Assembly (NCBI RefSeq): GCF_000160775.2
Contig: NZ_CM001024.1
Span: 2,346,686-2,410,685, forward strand
Length of the DNA stretch: 64,000 nucleotides
From: Aeromicrobium marinum DSM 15272
Lineage (GTDB): Bacteria; Actinomycetota; Actinomycetes; Propionibacteriales; Nocardioidaceae
Reading direction: 5' to 3'
Shown one piece after another: positions 1 to 7,944 of the stretch (its first letter is position 1; each line of letters starts with the position of its first letter). Below the pieces are notes generated by a model. The model worked only from the letters and a program-made list of their open reading frames with translations, had not been told where the DNA came from and ran no database searches. A program made the translations under genes and the position numbers.

Positions 1-801
1 CTTCTTGAGGCGCTCCTCGAAGTCACCGCGGTAGCGGGACCCGGCGACGAGCGCACCGAGGTCGAGCGTGTAGATCTGCTTGTCCTTGAGGGTCTCGGGC
101 ACGTCACCGCGCACGATGTCCTGCGCCAGACCCTCGACGACGGTGGTCTTGCCGACGCCGGGCTCGCCAATCAGCACCGGGTTGTTCTTGGTGCGGCGCG
201 ACAGGACCTGCATGACGCGCTCGATCTGGTTCTCGCGCCCGATGACCGGGTCCAGCTTGCCCTCGCGGGCGGCCTGGGTGAGGTTGCGACCGAACTGGTC
301 GAGCACCGCGGAGGTGGCGGGGGCGTTGTCGGCGGGGGCGCCGGCGGCCTCGGCCTCCTTGCCCTGGAAGCCCTGGACGAGCTGGATGACCTGCTGGCGG
401 ACCCGGTTGAGGTCGGCGCCGAGCTTGACCAGCACCTGGGCGGCGACGCCCTCGCCCTCGCGGATCAGACCGAGCAGGATGTGCTCGGTACCGATGTAGT
501 TGTGGCCCAGCTGCAGCGCCTCGCGCAGGCTCAGCTCGAGGACCTTCTTGGCGCGCGGCGTGAACGGGATGTGCCCGCTCGGCGCCTGCTGGCCCTGGCC
601 GATGATGTCCTCGACCTGGGCGCGCACCGCCTCGAGCGAGATGTCGAGACTCTCCAGCGCCTTCGCCGCGACGCCCTCACCCTCGTGGATGAGTCCGAGG
701 AGGATGTGCTCGGTACCGATGTAGTTGTGGCTGAGCATCCGCGCTTCTTCCTGCGCGAGCACGACCACCCGGCGGGCCCGGTCGGTGAATCTTTCGAACA
801 T
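1..801 (-). CDS. clpC: ClpC, AAA+ unfoldase of the Clp protease (5' part only)
   Basis: This is the N-terminal 267 residues of the ATPase that unfolds substrates and feeds them to ClpP in the cytoplasm; the rest lies beyond the left edge. Two Clp_N repeats are visible (residues 1-145), each with the motif [13 protein letters not shown] linker follows, then the first AAA+ domain with Walker A GEPGVGKT at 212-219. ATG at 799-801 is chosen because the protein begins [10 protein letters not shown], the usual ClpC start, with a G-rich ribosome binding site just upstream. A TAGACT box (complement of 832-837) could be its -10. The adjacent divergent DUF4287 gene occupies the place where lsr2 usually sits between clpC and lysS in mycobacteria. 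Confidence 0.97.
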   Translation of the reverse strand, partial: MFERFTDRARRVVVLAQEEARMLSHNYIGTEHILLGLIHEGEGVAAKALESLDISLEAVRAQVEDIIGQGQQAPSGHIPFTPRAKKVLELSLREALQLGHNYIGTEHILLGLIREGEGVAAQVLVKLGADLNRVRQQVIQLVQGFQGKEAEAAGAPADNAPATSAVLDQFGRNLTQAAREGKLDPVIGRENQIERVMQVLSRRTKNNPVLIGEPGVGKTTVVEGLAQDIVRGDVPETLKDKQIYTLDLGALVAGSRYRGDFEERLKK

Positions 802-831
802 GAAGCCCCCTCTGTTGGCTTGGTTCCAGTC

Positions 832-837
832 AGTCTA
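832..837 (-). promoter_or_regulatory. clpC: Putative -10 box for clpC
   Basis: Read on the minus strand the sequence is TAGACT, matching the actinobacterial -10 pattern TANNNT, about 30 bases before the clpC ATG. No convincing -35 is visible at the usual distance, so the call rests on one box. Confidence 0.4.
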
Positions 838-934
838 GTTGGCACCTGTTCACCGCGCCGCGGATGTCCAGATGCTTCACACAACCGTCACGGGCGCTCC
901 CGCGTTCCGGTGTTCACTCTCGGCGCAATCGGAG

Positions 935-958
935 GTTTCCCAGGACATCCTGGGAAAC
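935..958. promoter_or_regulatory. Perfect 24-bp palindrome between divergent clpC and DUF4287 genes
   Basis: Arms GTTTCCCAGGA (935-945) and TCCTGGGAAAC (948-958) are exact reverse complements separated by CA. It lies 134 bases from the clpC start and 84 bases from the DUF4287 start. The size and symmetry suit a dimeric repressor or activator. A hairpin in a transcript is the alternative, but the position upstream of both genes makes a terminator unlikely. Confidence 0.6.
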
Positions 959-1041
959 AGTCACCTGACCCTTGTTGCACCAGGGGTGAGGTGACCGGAA
1001 AGGTGGTCCGGAGCACACACGACCAGCGCGAAGGATCGCCC

Positions 1042-1332
1042 ATGTCTGCCCAGAGCTACCTGACGACCATCGAGACGAAGACCGGCCTCACCCCGCGCCA
1101 ACTCGTCGCAAACGCGGCGGAGGCAGGGTTCTCCGGTCCGGACGTCGCCGTCGCCCCGTGCGCCGCATGGTTCAAGGAGACGTACGGGTTGGGCCACGGC
1201 CATGCCATGACCATGGCTCAGGTCGTCAAGCAGCTCGACCGGATCGACCTGAGGAACGAAGGCATCACCGAACCCCCGACCGGCAGCATCGGCCGGCTCT
1301 GGCTCGACGGCAAGGACACCTGTCCCTCGTGA
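1042..1332 (+). CDS. DUF4287 domain protein
   Basis: A 96-residue protein of unknown function. It resembles the DUF4287 family, whose members begin with a segment like MSAQSYLTTIETKTGLTP and continue with a second half of the pattern GHGHAMTM near residues 53-60. No signal peptide, membrane segment or catalytic motif is visible. ATG at 1042 is preceded by AAGGA (1031-1035) at a spacing of six bases, which decides this start over upstream in-frame codons. It is a single gene, convergent with lysS (36-base gap) and divergent from clpC. I infer no function; its possible operator is the palindrome at 935-958. Confidence 0.8.
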   Translation: MSAQSYLTTIETKTGLTPRQLVANAAEAGFSGPDVAVAPCAAWFKETYGLGHGHAMTMAQVVKQLDRIDLRNEGITEPPTGSIGRLWLDGKDTCPS

Positions 1333-1368
1333 CGCGGTGGCACCGCCGCGCTCACGACCGTCGGAGGA

Positions 1369-2877
1369 TCATTCGGCGCGTTGGGTCGGGAACAGGATCG
1401 CCTCGCGGATGCCGATGCCGAGCAGCAGCATGACCAGGCGGTCGACGCCGAGGCCGAGACCACCGGCCGGCGGCATGCCGAACTCCAGGGCGCGGAGGAA
1501 GTCCTCGTCGACGTCGTTGGCCTCGGGGTCGCCGGCCGCGGCCAGGCGAGCCTGCTCCTCCAGCCGCTCGCGCTGGACGACCGGGTCGTTGAGCTCGGAG
1601 TAGGCGGGGGCGAGCTCGACGCCGTTGATGATGAGGTCCCACGCCTCGACCAGGCCGGGCTCGGTCCGGTGCTTCTTGGCCAGCGGCCGGACCGACTCGG
1701 GGTAGTCGCGCACGAAGGTCGGCCGGATCAGGGTGTGCTCGACGAGCTTCTCGTACAGCTCGAGGACGATCTCGCCGGCGTCCCACCCGTCGCGCAGGGC
1801 CACGTCGTGGCGGGCGGCGAGGGTGCGCAGGTGGTGGGCCGGGGTGCTGACGTCGACGGTCTCACCGACCGCCTCGCTGACCAGCCCGTGCACCGTCGCG
1901 TGGCGCCACTCGGCCTCCAGGTCGATCGTCGAGCCGTCGCGACCCGTGACGACGGTCCGGCCCACGGCGCGAGCAGCGTCGACGACCAGCTCACGGGTCA
2001 GCTCGGCCATGGTGTCGTACGACCCGTACGCCTCGTAGGCCTCCAACATGAGGAACTCCACGTTGTGCGTGTTGTCGACCCCCTCGTTGCGGAAGGTCTT
2101 GGCCATCTCGTAGACCTTGTCGATGCCGCCGACCAGGGCGCGCTTGAGGTGCAGCTCGAGCGCGATCCGCAGCAGGGCCGGCTCGTCGAAGGCGTTGACG
2201 TGGGTGCGGAAGGGCCGGGCCGCGGCACCGCCGTTGGTGTGCTGCAGCACGGGCGTCTCGACCTCGACGTAGCCGAGACGGTCGAGGGTGCTGCGCAGGG
2301 ACTTCATGACGGCAGCCTTGACCCGCACGTTCTCGCGCGCCTCCGGCCGCACGATGAGGTCGACGTAGCGCAACCTGCTGCGCGCCTCGTCCGACAACGG
2401 CGTGTGCTCGTTCGGCAACGGTCGCAACGTCTTGGCTGCGAGCGTCCAGGACGTCGCCTGCACGCTCAGCTCGCCCCGACGGCTCGTGATGACCTCGCCG
2501 GTCACCGCGAGGTGGTCACCGATGTCGACGAGCGTCTTGAAGTCGGCCAGCCGCTCCTCGCCGACCTCCGCCAGCGAGAGCATCGCCTGCAGCTCGGTGC
2601 CGTCACCCTCCCGCAGCCGCACGAAGCAGAGCTTTCCGGTGTTGCGGAGGAAGATCACGCGTCCCGCGACGGCCACCTGCAGACCGGTGTGGTGGTCCGC
2701 TCCCAACGCCTCGGCGTCGTGCGAGGTGACGATCTGGCGGAGCGTGTGGGTCCGGCCGACCACCACGGGGTATGGCTCCCCGCCCGCGTCCACCAGCCGC
2801 TGCCGCTTGTCCTGGCGGATCCGCAGCTGCTCGGGCAGGTCGTCGTCAGCAGGAGGGGTGGTCGGCGCGTCGGTCAC
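1369..2877 (-). CDS. lysS: Lysyl-tRNA synthetase, class II
   Basis: Charges tRNA-Lys with lysine in the cytoplasm. The 502-residue length is normal for bacterial LysS. An N-terminal OB-fold anticodon-binding domain covers roughly residues 50-160, and the class II catalytic core follows with motif 2 (near FRNEGVDNTHNVEF) and C-terminal motif 3 (GLGLGVDRLVMLLLG). The start is GTG at 2875-2877; TAGACT (complement of 2886-2891) ends eight bases upstream, suggesting a leaderless or nearly leaderless mRNA. In mycobacteria the order is lysS-lsr2-clpC; here lsr2 is absent from the slot. Confidence 0.97.
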   Translation of the reverse strand: MTDAPTTPPADDDLPEQLRIRQDKRQRLVDAGGEPYPVVVGRTHTLRQIVTSHDAEALGADHHTGLQVAVAGRVIFLRNTGKLCFVRLREGDGTELQAMLSLAEVGEERLADFKTLVDIGDHLAVTGEVITSRRGELSVQATSWTLAAKTLRPLPNEHTPLSDEARSRLRYVDLIVRPEARENVRVKAAVMKSLRSTLDRLGYVEVETPVLQHTNGGAAARPFRTHVNAFDEPALLRIALELHLKRALVGGIDKVYEMAKTFRNEGVDNTHNVEFLMLEAYEAYGSYDTMAELTRELVVDAARAVGRTVVTGRDGSTIDLEAEWRHATVHGLVSEAVGETVDVSTPAHHLRTLAARHDVALRDGWDAGEIVLELYEKLVEHTLIRPTFVRDYPESVRPLAKKHRTEPGLVEAWDLIINGVELAPAYSELNDPVVQRERLEEQARLAAAGDPEANDVDEDFLRALEFGMPPAGGLGLGVDRLVMLLLGIGIREAILFPTQRAE

Positions 2878-2885
2878 GAGGCACG

Positions 2886-2891
2886 AGTCTA
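2886..2891 (-). promoter_or_regulatory. lysS: -10 box for lysS (near-leaderless)
   Basis: TAGACT on the minus strand, with eight bases between its last T and the GTG start. The spacing predicts transcription starting at or within a base or two of the start codon. Confidence 0.5.
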
Positions 2892-2898
2892 CTGATCG

Positions 2899-4746
2899 TC
2901 ACGGGGCGGCCTCGGTGCGCAGCCGCTCCAGGGCGGTGATCAGCGACCGGGCGTCGATGGGGCCGCTGTGGCGCTCGGTGCCGATGAAGAACGTGGGGGT
3001 CCCGGCCAGGTCCATCAGGTCGGCGTCGTCGACGTCGTCCTGCACGCGGCGCACCACCGCCGCCGAGTCGAGGTCGGCCTCGAACCGGTCGAGGTCGAGC
3101 CCCAGCTCGGCGGCGTAGGCCAGCAGGTCGGTGCGGGTCAGGTCGTCCTGGCGGGCGAACAGCAGCGGCCCGTACTCGAGGTGCCGACCCTGCAGGGCCG
3201 CCGCTTCGGCCGCCTGGGCCGCCAGCTGCGAGTGGGGGTGGACGCGGTGCAGGGGCAGGTGCCGCCACACCCACACCAGGTCGTCACCGAAGTGGTCGCT
3301 GACCTGGTCGACGGACCCCGTCATCCGGCTGCAGAAGGGACACTCGAAGTCGAGGTACTCCACCATCACCAGCGGCGCGTCCGGGCGGCCGCGGTGGTGG
3401 TCGCGCTCGGGGTCGAAGGGGCGCAGCAGTCGCGCACCGACCGCCTCGGTGGGTGCGTGCCGGTCGAGGGAGGCGAGCACGACCCACCCCAGGCCGAAGG
3501 CGATCACCGACGCCAGCAGCACCCCGACCCGCGCCTCGTCCTGCGCTGCCGGGTCGTCGATGGCCAGACCGACGATGAGCAGCGAGATGGTGAAGCCGAT
3601 GCCGGAGAGGGCCGCTCCCCCGGCGACGCGACCGATCGTGAGGCCCGGGGCGAGCATGCCGATGCCGCTGCGGTGCACCAGCGCGGTCACGACGGTGACC
3701 CCCACCAGCTTGCCGACGACCAGACCGGCGACGACCCCCCAGGTGAGGCGGGAGGTCAGGGCGGCCTCCACGGTCGGTCCGTCCAGGCGCACCCCGGCGT
3801 TGGCCAGCGCGAAGACCGGCAGGATCGCGTAGGACACGTACGGGGTGAACGAGGAGTGCAGGCGCTCGTTGATGGAGATGGACTGCCGGAGGCTGCGCGC
3901 CGCGGCCGCCGCGTAGGCGGGGCTGGGCGACTGGCGGAACGCCCGCGTCGTCTCGACGACCTGTTCGACGTCGTCGCGCCTGGGCGCCGCGACCGGGATG
4001 ATCAGCGCGAGGGCCACGCCGGCGAGGGTCGCGTGGATCCCCGCCTCGTGCAGGCCGAACCACAGGCCGATGCCGATCAGCGCGTACAGCACACCTCTGC
4101 TGCCGGGCAGGAACCGCACCCCCACCGCCAGGGCGACCATCACCGCACTGAACAGCAGGGCGTCCGGCCGGAGCCCGTCGTTGTAGAACAGGGCGATCGC
4201 GGCCAGGGCCCCGATGTCGTCGACGATGGCGAGCGTCATGAGGAACAGCCGCAGCCGCGCCGGGTGGCGCGGACCGATGATCGCGAGCGCACCCAGCAGG
4301 AAGGCGGTGTCGGTCGAGATGACGATGCCCCAGGCGTGGGCATTCTCGGTGCCGGCGTTGAACGCCCAGAAGATCGCCGCGGGCAGCACCAGCCCGGCCA
4401 CGGCGGCCGACACCGGCACGATCGCCCGCGAGCGGTCGGTCAGCTCACCGATCGTCAGCTCACGCTTGACCTCGAGTCCGACGACGAAGAAGAAGATCGC
4501 CATGAGGGCGTCGTTGACGACCTCGTGCAGCGTCAGGGTGATCGAGTCCGAGGCGAGGGCCAGGGTCAGCTCGGTCTCCCAGAGGTGCTCGTAGGAGTCC
4601 CCGAAGGGCGAGTTGGCCCACAGGATCGCCGCGAGGGTGAAGATCAGCAGCAGGCCAGCCGCGCGCTTCTCCTCGCCCATGGCACGCAGCCGCGCACGGA
4701 CGGGCGACCGGGCGGCACCGACGGAGGTCATGCTGCATCCAATCAC
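2899..4746 (-). CDS. nhaA: Na+/H+ antiporter NhaA fused to a DsbA-like thioredoxin domain
   Basis: A membrane antiporter that exchanges Na+ for H+, carrying a second domain. Residues about 25-405 are NhaA, with many hydrophobic helices and motifs such as ANSPFGDSYEHLW and STDTAFLLGAL. Residues about 430-615 form a DsbA-like fold with a CPFC redox motif near 468-471 followed by a helix-rich insert and a cis-Pro region (GTPTFFIG). E. coli NhaA has about 390 residues, so the extra 200 are the fusion. GTG at 4744-4746 has a G6 run upstream; ATG at 4729-4731 is an alternative start. The gene stands alone between lysS and a stress cluster. Fusions of this type occur in other actinobacteria; the redox partner is unknown. 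Confidence 0.93.
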   Translation of the reverse strand: MIGCSMTSVGAARSPVRARLRAMGEEKRAAGLLLIFTLAAILWANSPFGDSYEHLWETELTLALASDSITLTLHEVVNDALMAIFFFVVGLEVKRELTIGELTDRSRAIVPVSAAVAGLVLPAAIFWAFNAGTENAHAWGIVISTDTAFLLGALAIIGPRHPARLRLFLMTLAIVDDIGALAAIALFYNDGLRPDALLFSAVMVALAVGVRFLPGSRGVLYALIGIGLWFGLHEAGIHATLAGVALALIIPVAAPRRDDVEQVVETTRAFRQSPSPAYAAAAARSLRQSISINERLHSSFTPYVSYAILPVFALANAGVRLDGPTVEAALTSRLTWGVVAGLVVGKLVGVTVVTALVHRSGIGMLAPGLTIGRVAGGAALSGIGFTISLLIVGLAIDDPAAQDEARVGVLLASVIAFGLGWVVLASLDRHAPTEAVGARLLRPFDPERDHHRGRPDAPLVMVEYLDFECPFCSRMTGSVDQVSDHFGDDLVWVWRHLPLHRVHPHSQLAAQAAEAAALQGRHLEYGPLLFARQDDLTRTDLLAYAAELGLDLDRFEADLDSAAVVRRVQDDVDDADLMDLAGTPTFFIGTERHSGPIDARSLITALERLRTEAAP

Positions 4747-4804
4747 CGGCGCCCCCCAGATGTTCCCGGCAGCGCAGGATCAGCCGCTCCCTTGGCCCCG
4801 ACCG

Positions 4805-4848
4805 GGCATCGTCCGACCGGCCGGTCACCCGGCCGATCGGACGATGCC
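4805..4848 (-). terminator. Strong hairpin terminator after the lapA-like gene
   Basis: An inverted repeat with outer arms GGCATCGTCCGA / TCGGACGATGCC and inner GGCCGG/CCGGCC pairs lies nine bases past the lapA-like stop codon. There is no T tract, as is common in actinobacteria. Confidence 0.7.
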
Positions 4849-4856
4849 GGCGTGGG

Positions 4857-5246
4857 TCAGCGGGCGCTGCGCCGCAAGGCGTGGCGGAGCTGCGCGATGC
4901 GCACGCCCGCCGGGATGCCGACCAGCAGGGCGCCGGCGACCGCCGCGATCAGCACGGTCGCCGCGAGCGAGAAGTCGCCCGACCAGCCGAAGTACTCGAC
5001 CGTGACGCTCTGGGAGTTCTGCACCACGAAGACGACGAAGGCGACCATCACGACCGCCAGCACCACCGTGGCGAACCAGACGGTCCCGGCCCGTGTGCGC
5101 TTGACCCGGCCCTTGTCGTCCAGGCCCGGCCTACGGGCCGGACGGTCGTCGGACGGACGGGCGTCGGACGCGGGCGCGTCAGGGGCGGAGGCAGGGTCGG
5201 ACGGACCCGTGCGGGTCGGGTCGTCCTCGGGCGTCGGGACCGTCAT
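4857..5246 (-). CDS. LapA/DUF1049-domain membrane protein
   Basis: A 129-residue membrane protein. A charged, Asp/Pro/Ser-rich N-terminal region of about 45 residues is followed by two transmembrane segments (about 56-77 and 93-115). Between them sits VVQNSQSVTVEYFGW, the hallmark of the DUF1049/LapA family. In Gram-negative bacteria LapA relates to lipopolysaccharide assembly; that role cannot hold here and the actinobacterial function is unknown. Its ATG overlaps the stop of the upstream GlsB-like gene (ATGA, 5243-5246), so the two are translationally coupled. A hairpin at 4805-4848 closes the operon. Confidence 0.85.
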   Translation of the reverse strand: MTVPTPEDDPTRTGPSDPASAPDAPASDARPSDDRPARRPGLDDKGRVKRTRAGTVWFATVVLAVVMVAFVVFVVQNSQSVTVEYFGWSGDFSLAATVLIAAVAGALLVGIPAGVRIAQLRHALRRSAR

Positions 5247-5506
5247 CGCTTCGCTCCGGACCCGACCCGGGTCCAGACCAGCAGCACGATGACGGCGCCG
5301 ATGACCGAACCGATGATGCCCGACGGCTGCAGGGACATGTCGGCGTCGAACAGCAGGCTGCCGAGGAACCCACCGACGAACGAGCCGACGATCCCGACTC
5401 CGATGGTGGCGGGGATCGAGATGTCCTGGCGACCGGGGACGAGCAGTCGCGCGAGGGCGCCGGCGAGCAGGCCGACGACGATGAGACCGATGATGAAGCC
5501 GAGCAT
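5243..5506 (-). CDS. GlsB/YeaQ/YmgE-type small stress membrane protein
   Basis: An 87-residue, glycine-rich protein with three predicted transmembrane segments (about 3-20, 30-50 and 60-80). It matches the transglycosylase-associated/YeaQ family, which is linked to general stress responses; no biochemical activity is established. The start ATG at 5504-5506 follows an AGGAG ribosome binding site. It is the first gene of a coupled pair with the LapA-like gene. The csbD gene, also a stress marker, lies just upstream on the same strand, separated by a terminator. Confidence 0.88.
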   Translation of the reverse strand: MLGFIIGLIVVGLLAGALARLLVPGRQDISIPATIGVGIVGSFVGGFLGSLLFDADMSLQPSGIIGSVIGAVIVLLVWTRVGSGAKR

Positions 5507-5555
5507 GTGGTTCTCCTGACGATGGGGCGGATGACGTCGGTCATCCGGACAGAGA

Positions 5556-5590
5556 TCGAGGGGCGCCGGACGACGTCCGACGCCCCTCGA
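5556..5590 (-). terminator. Hairpin terminator after csbD
   Basis: Arms TCGAGGGGCG (5556-5565) and CGCCCCTCGA (5581-5590) are exact complements with a 15-base loop that can itself pair. It begins eight bases past the csbD stop codon. Confidence 0.75.
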
Positions 5591-5597
5591 GGCGAAC

Positions 5598-5771
5598 TCA
5601 GTTCTTGAAGGCGTCCTTGACGTCCTCGCCGGCGTTCTTGAGGCTGCCCTTGGCCTGGTCCTTGTTGCCCTCGGCCTGCAGGTCCTTGTTGTCCGTGGCG
5701 TCGCCCACGGCCTCCTTGGCCTGGCCGACGAGCTTCTCCGCGGTGTTCTTGGCCTTGTCAGCGATACCCAT
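5598..5771 (-). CDS. CsbD family stress protein
   Basis: A 57-residue, highly charged protein beginning MGIADKAKNTAEKLVGQAKE and rich in Lys, Asp and Ala, typical of the CsbD family. In Bacillus subtilis csbD belongs to the sigma-B general stress regulon; the molecular role is unknown. ATG at 5769-5771 follows AAGGAGGA. The upstream gap holds a sigma-B-like promoter (GTTT-N15-GAGTAC) and two copies of the palindrome TTACGNNGTAA, which suggests stress-controlled expression. A terminator hairpin follows. Confidence 0.88.
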   Translation of the reverse strand: MGIADKAKNTAEKLVGQAKEAVGDATDNKDLQAEGNKDQAKGSLKNAGEDVKDAFKN

Positions 5772-5801
5772 GGTGTTCCTCCTTGTGAGTGGATCCTGCG
5801 G

Positions 5802-5843
5802 GGCTTACGTTGTAAGCCGTACTCAAAAGATTACGACGTAAAC
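5802..5843 (-). promoter_or_regulatory. csbD promoter with two TTACGNNGTAA palindromes
   Basis: On the minus strand GTTT (complement of 5840-5843) and GAGTAC (complement of 5819-5824) are 15 bases apart, close to the sigma-B/sigma-F pattern GTTT-N15-GGGTAT. Palindromes TTACGTTGTAA (5805-5815, inside the longer GGCTTAC/GTAAGCC repeat 5802-5818) and TTACGACGTAA (5831-5841) are centred 26 bases apart and flank the box. They look like tandem operator sites. Confidence 0.5.
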
Positions 5844-5917
5844 CTCTGCCGCGCAACCCAGGAACCCCCCGAGTGACAGGCATCTCATGCGCGGCCTTCC
5901 TCCAGCATGGGAGGTGC

Positions 5918-6718
5918 TCAGGCGATCCGCACGCCGATGCCGTCGAGCATCTGGGCCAGGGCCCGCTCGAACTCGTCGTCGAACCGGTCCTCGGCCAGCC
6001 GCTCGGCCAGGCGGTGGATCGTCGGGAACTCCGTGACGTCGATGTCGCCCTGCGGATCGAGCTGCTCGACCGCCGACTCCGCCTCCGAGATGTTCTCCTG
6101 CTCCTCGTCGGTCCTCGTCGGGCTGAGTCCACCCGGCACCGGGTCGGCCGGGCTGCCCGAGTGCGAGCCGTCACCGTCCTGGGGGTCCTGCAGGGTGCGC
6201 GCACCGGACTCCATCAGCAGGTAGCCGAGCAGGAAGCTGTTGAACGAGCGGTAGGCGAACAGGACCTCCTCGTCGTCGAAACCCTCGTCCTGCAGGGTCC
6301 TCAGCATCGACTCGATCCACGCGAGCGACCGCAACGGCGGATTGATCCACGGAGCCTCGGCGGGGCGGGTGGTCACCAGCGGGAACGCGTGCGGGTGGGC
6401 CAGGGCGTACCGCCGCACACCGCGCGCGAGCCGCACGAGGTAGTCGCGCCACCCGTCGGTGGCGTCGCGACGGACCTCCGGGTCCTCGTCGAGCTCCGCG
6501 ACGATCAGGTCGACCACCAGGTCGAGCAGCTCGTCACGGGTCCGCACGTGCTTGTACAGGCTCATCGCCTCGACCCCGAGCCGCGAGGCGATGCCGCGCA
6601 TGGACGCCGCTCCCACGCCCTGCTCGTCGATAAGGTCCAGCGTCGTGCGGGCGATCAGGTCCTTGGACAGCCGTCGTCGCCGGGGCGGGTCGGAGGACGG
6701 TGTGGGCATGCGCCCCAT
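5918..6718 (-). CDS. TetR family transcriptional regulator
   Basis: A 266-residue repressor-type protein. The N-terminal helix-turn-helix (about 20-70) contains IASRLGVEAMSLYKHVRTRDEL, and the C-terminal all-helical ligand domain is of the TetR_C type (from about 85). An acidic, low-complexity stretch near 180-215 (ISEAESAVEQLD) is atypical and may be a disordered insert. ATG at 6716-6718 or at 6707-6709 could start it. It is divergent from the VOC gene with only 26 bases between, so it probably controls that gene and itself from the shared gap. Confidence 0.85.
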   Translation of the reverse strand: MGRMPTPSSDPPRRRRLSKDLIARTTLDLIDEQGVGAASMRGIASRLGVEAMSLYKHVRTRDELLDLVVDLIVAELDEDPEVRRDATDGWRDYLVRLARGVRRYALAHPHAFPLVTTRPAEAPWINPPLRSLAWIESMLRTLQDEGFDDEEVLFAYRSFNSFLLGYLLMESGARTLQDPQDGDGSHSGSPADPVPGGLSPTRTDEEQENISEAESAVEQLDPQGDIDVTEFPTIHRLAERLAEDRFDDEFERALAQMLDGIGVRIA

Positions 6719-6732
6719 CGTCCCACGGCCAC

Positions 6733-6738
6733 TACAGT
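6733..6738 (+). promoter_or_regulatory. -10 box of a leaderless VOC mRNA
   Basis: TACAGT ends six bases before the ATG at 6745, and no Shine-Dalgarno sequence is visible. The gap to the divergent TetR gene is too short for an ordinary leader. Confidence 0.6.
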
Positions 6739-6744
6739 CCGCAC

Positions 6745-7158
6745 ATGACCTTCGCCGCCACGACCCCGGCCCTGCCCGTCCGCAGGATCGACGCGGCCGC
6801 CGCGTTCTACGCCGAGCGGCTCGGCTTCACGGTCCTGCACCAGGACTCCGGCTTCGCGCGGGTGGTCCGCGACGAGGCCGAGATCCACCTGTGGGCGGCC
6901 AGCGACTCCACCTGGCGCGACCGCGACGACGTCCTCGAGCGCCCCGTGCTCAGCGGGGCCGAGGACTTCATCGCGGGCACGGCGAGCTGCCGCATCCGGG
7001 TCACGTCGATCGGGTCGGTGCACGCCGAGCTGGCGGCCCGGGACGTCCTGCACCCCACCGACACCGGCCGGCCCGCGCGGACCGACTGGGGCACACTGGA
7101 GGTCAATGCCCTCGACCTCGACGGCAACCTGCTGACGCTCTGGGAGCCGGTGTCCTGA
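6745..7158 (+). CDS. VOC superfamily protein, bleomycin-resistance/glyoxalase-like
   Basis: A 137-residue protein of the vicinal oxygen chelate fold. The N-terminal pattern AAAFYAERLGFTV and the C-terminal DLDGNLLTLWEP mark the paired beta-alpha-beta-beta-beta modules. Its length and sequence fit the small dimeric proteins annotated as bleomycin-resistance binding proteins, which sequester the drug rather than modify it; the real ligand is unknown. ATG at 6745 has no ribosome binding site but has a TACAGT box six bases away. The divergent TetR gene suggests ligand-controlled expression. It converges on coaX with a gap of six bases. Confidence 0.82.
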   Translation: MTFAATTPALPVRRIDAAAAFYAERLGFTVLHQDSGFARVVRDEAEIHLWAASDSTWRDRDDVLERPVLSGAEDFIAGTASCRIRVTSIGSVHAELAARDVLHPTDTGRPARTDWGTLEVNALDLDGNLLTLWEPVS

Positions 7159-7164
7159 CCCGGG

Positions 7165-7944
7165 TCAGCCGTGGTTGCGCTCGTGCACGAGCCGCAGACC
7201 GGTGAGGGTCAGCCAGGGGTCGCGCGTCGTGATGGTGGCGCAGGCGTCGACCACGGCGTCGGGGTAGGCACCGGTGACCACGACGGTCACGTGGTCGGGG
7301 TCGAGGCCGGACTCCTGCACCATCCGCTGCACGATGCCGTCGACCTGGCCCGCGAACCCGTAGACGACACCGGACTGGATGGCCTCGACGGTGTTCTTGC
7401 CGACGACGCCGCGCGGAGCGGCCAGCTCGACGCTGCGCAGCTGGGCCCCCCGGCGCGCCAACGCCTCCAGCGAGAGCTCCACGCCCGGCGCGATCGCACC
7501 GCCGAGATACCGCCCCTGCTCGTCGACCAGGTCGAAGATGGTGGCCGTGCCGTTCATGTCGACGACGATGACCGGACCGCCGTACAGCTCCGCGGCCGCG
7601 AGCGCGTTGACGATCCTGTCGGCGCCGACCTCCCGAGGGTTGTCGGTGTGGATCGGCACCCCGGTCCGTACGCCGGGACCGACGATGGAGGTCGGAAGAT
7701 CAGGGAAGTAGCGCTCGGCCATCGACCGGAGCTCGATCTGGATCGACGGCACCGTGCAGCACAGGCTGACGGCGGACACGTCATCGGCGTCGGTCGTCGC
7801 GAGCAGCCCGTCGACCAGCAGGAACCACTCGTCAGCGGTCCGGCGCTCGTGGGACGACACCTGGAAGTGCGCCACCAGGTCGGCGCCCTCGAACATCCCC
7901 ACCGTGGTGTGGCTGTTCGAGACGTCCAGGCAGAGCAGGGTCAT
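7165..7944 (-). CDS. coaX: Type III pantothenate kinase
   Basis: Phosphorylates pantothenate, the first step from vitamin B5 to coenzyme A. The 259-residue protein shows the family's phosphate-binding start ([11 protein letters not shown]), the substrate motif GVRTGVP...[12 protein letters not shown], and [15 protein letters not shown]. The second phosphate motif, normally DFGTAT or similar, reads [12 protein letters not shown], with one extra residue. ATG at 7942-7944 overlaps the panD stop (ATGA). Last gene of the operon DUF2520-panC-panD-coaX, which makes and phosphorylates pantothenate; the same order is found in mycobacteria. Confidence 0.95.
   Translation of the reverse strand: MTLLCLDVSNSHTTVGMFEGADLVAHFQVSSHERRTADEWFLLVDGLLATTDADDVSAVSLCCTVPSIQIELRSMAERYFPDLPTSIVGPGVRTGVPIHTDNPREVGADRIVNALAAAELYGGPVIVVDMNGTATIFDLVDEQGRYLGGAIAPGVELSLEALARRGAQLRSVELAAPRGVVGKNTVEAIQSGVVYGFAGQVDGIVQRMVQESGLDPDHVTVVVTGAYPDAVVDACATITTRDPWLTLTGLRLVHERNHG

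Noticed and set aside
2968-5292. A long open frame of about 774 codons opposite nhaA and the stress genes
   Set aside because: It is the antisense shadow of real minus-strand genes in GC-rich DNA; its product is low-complexity Arg/Gly/Asp-rich with no domain.
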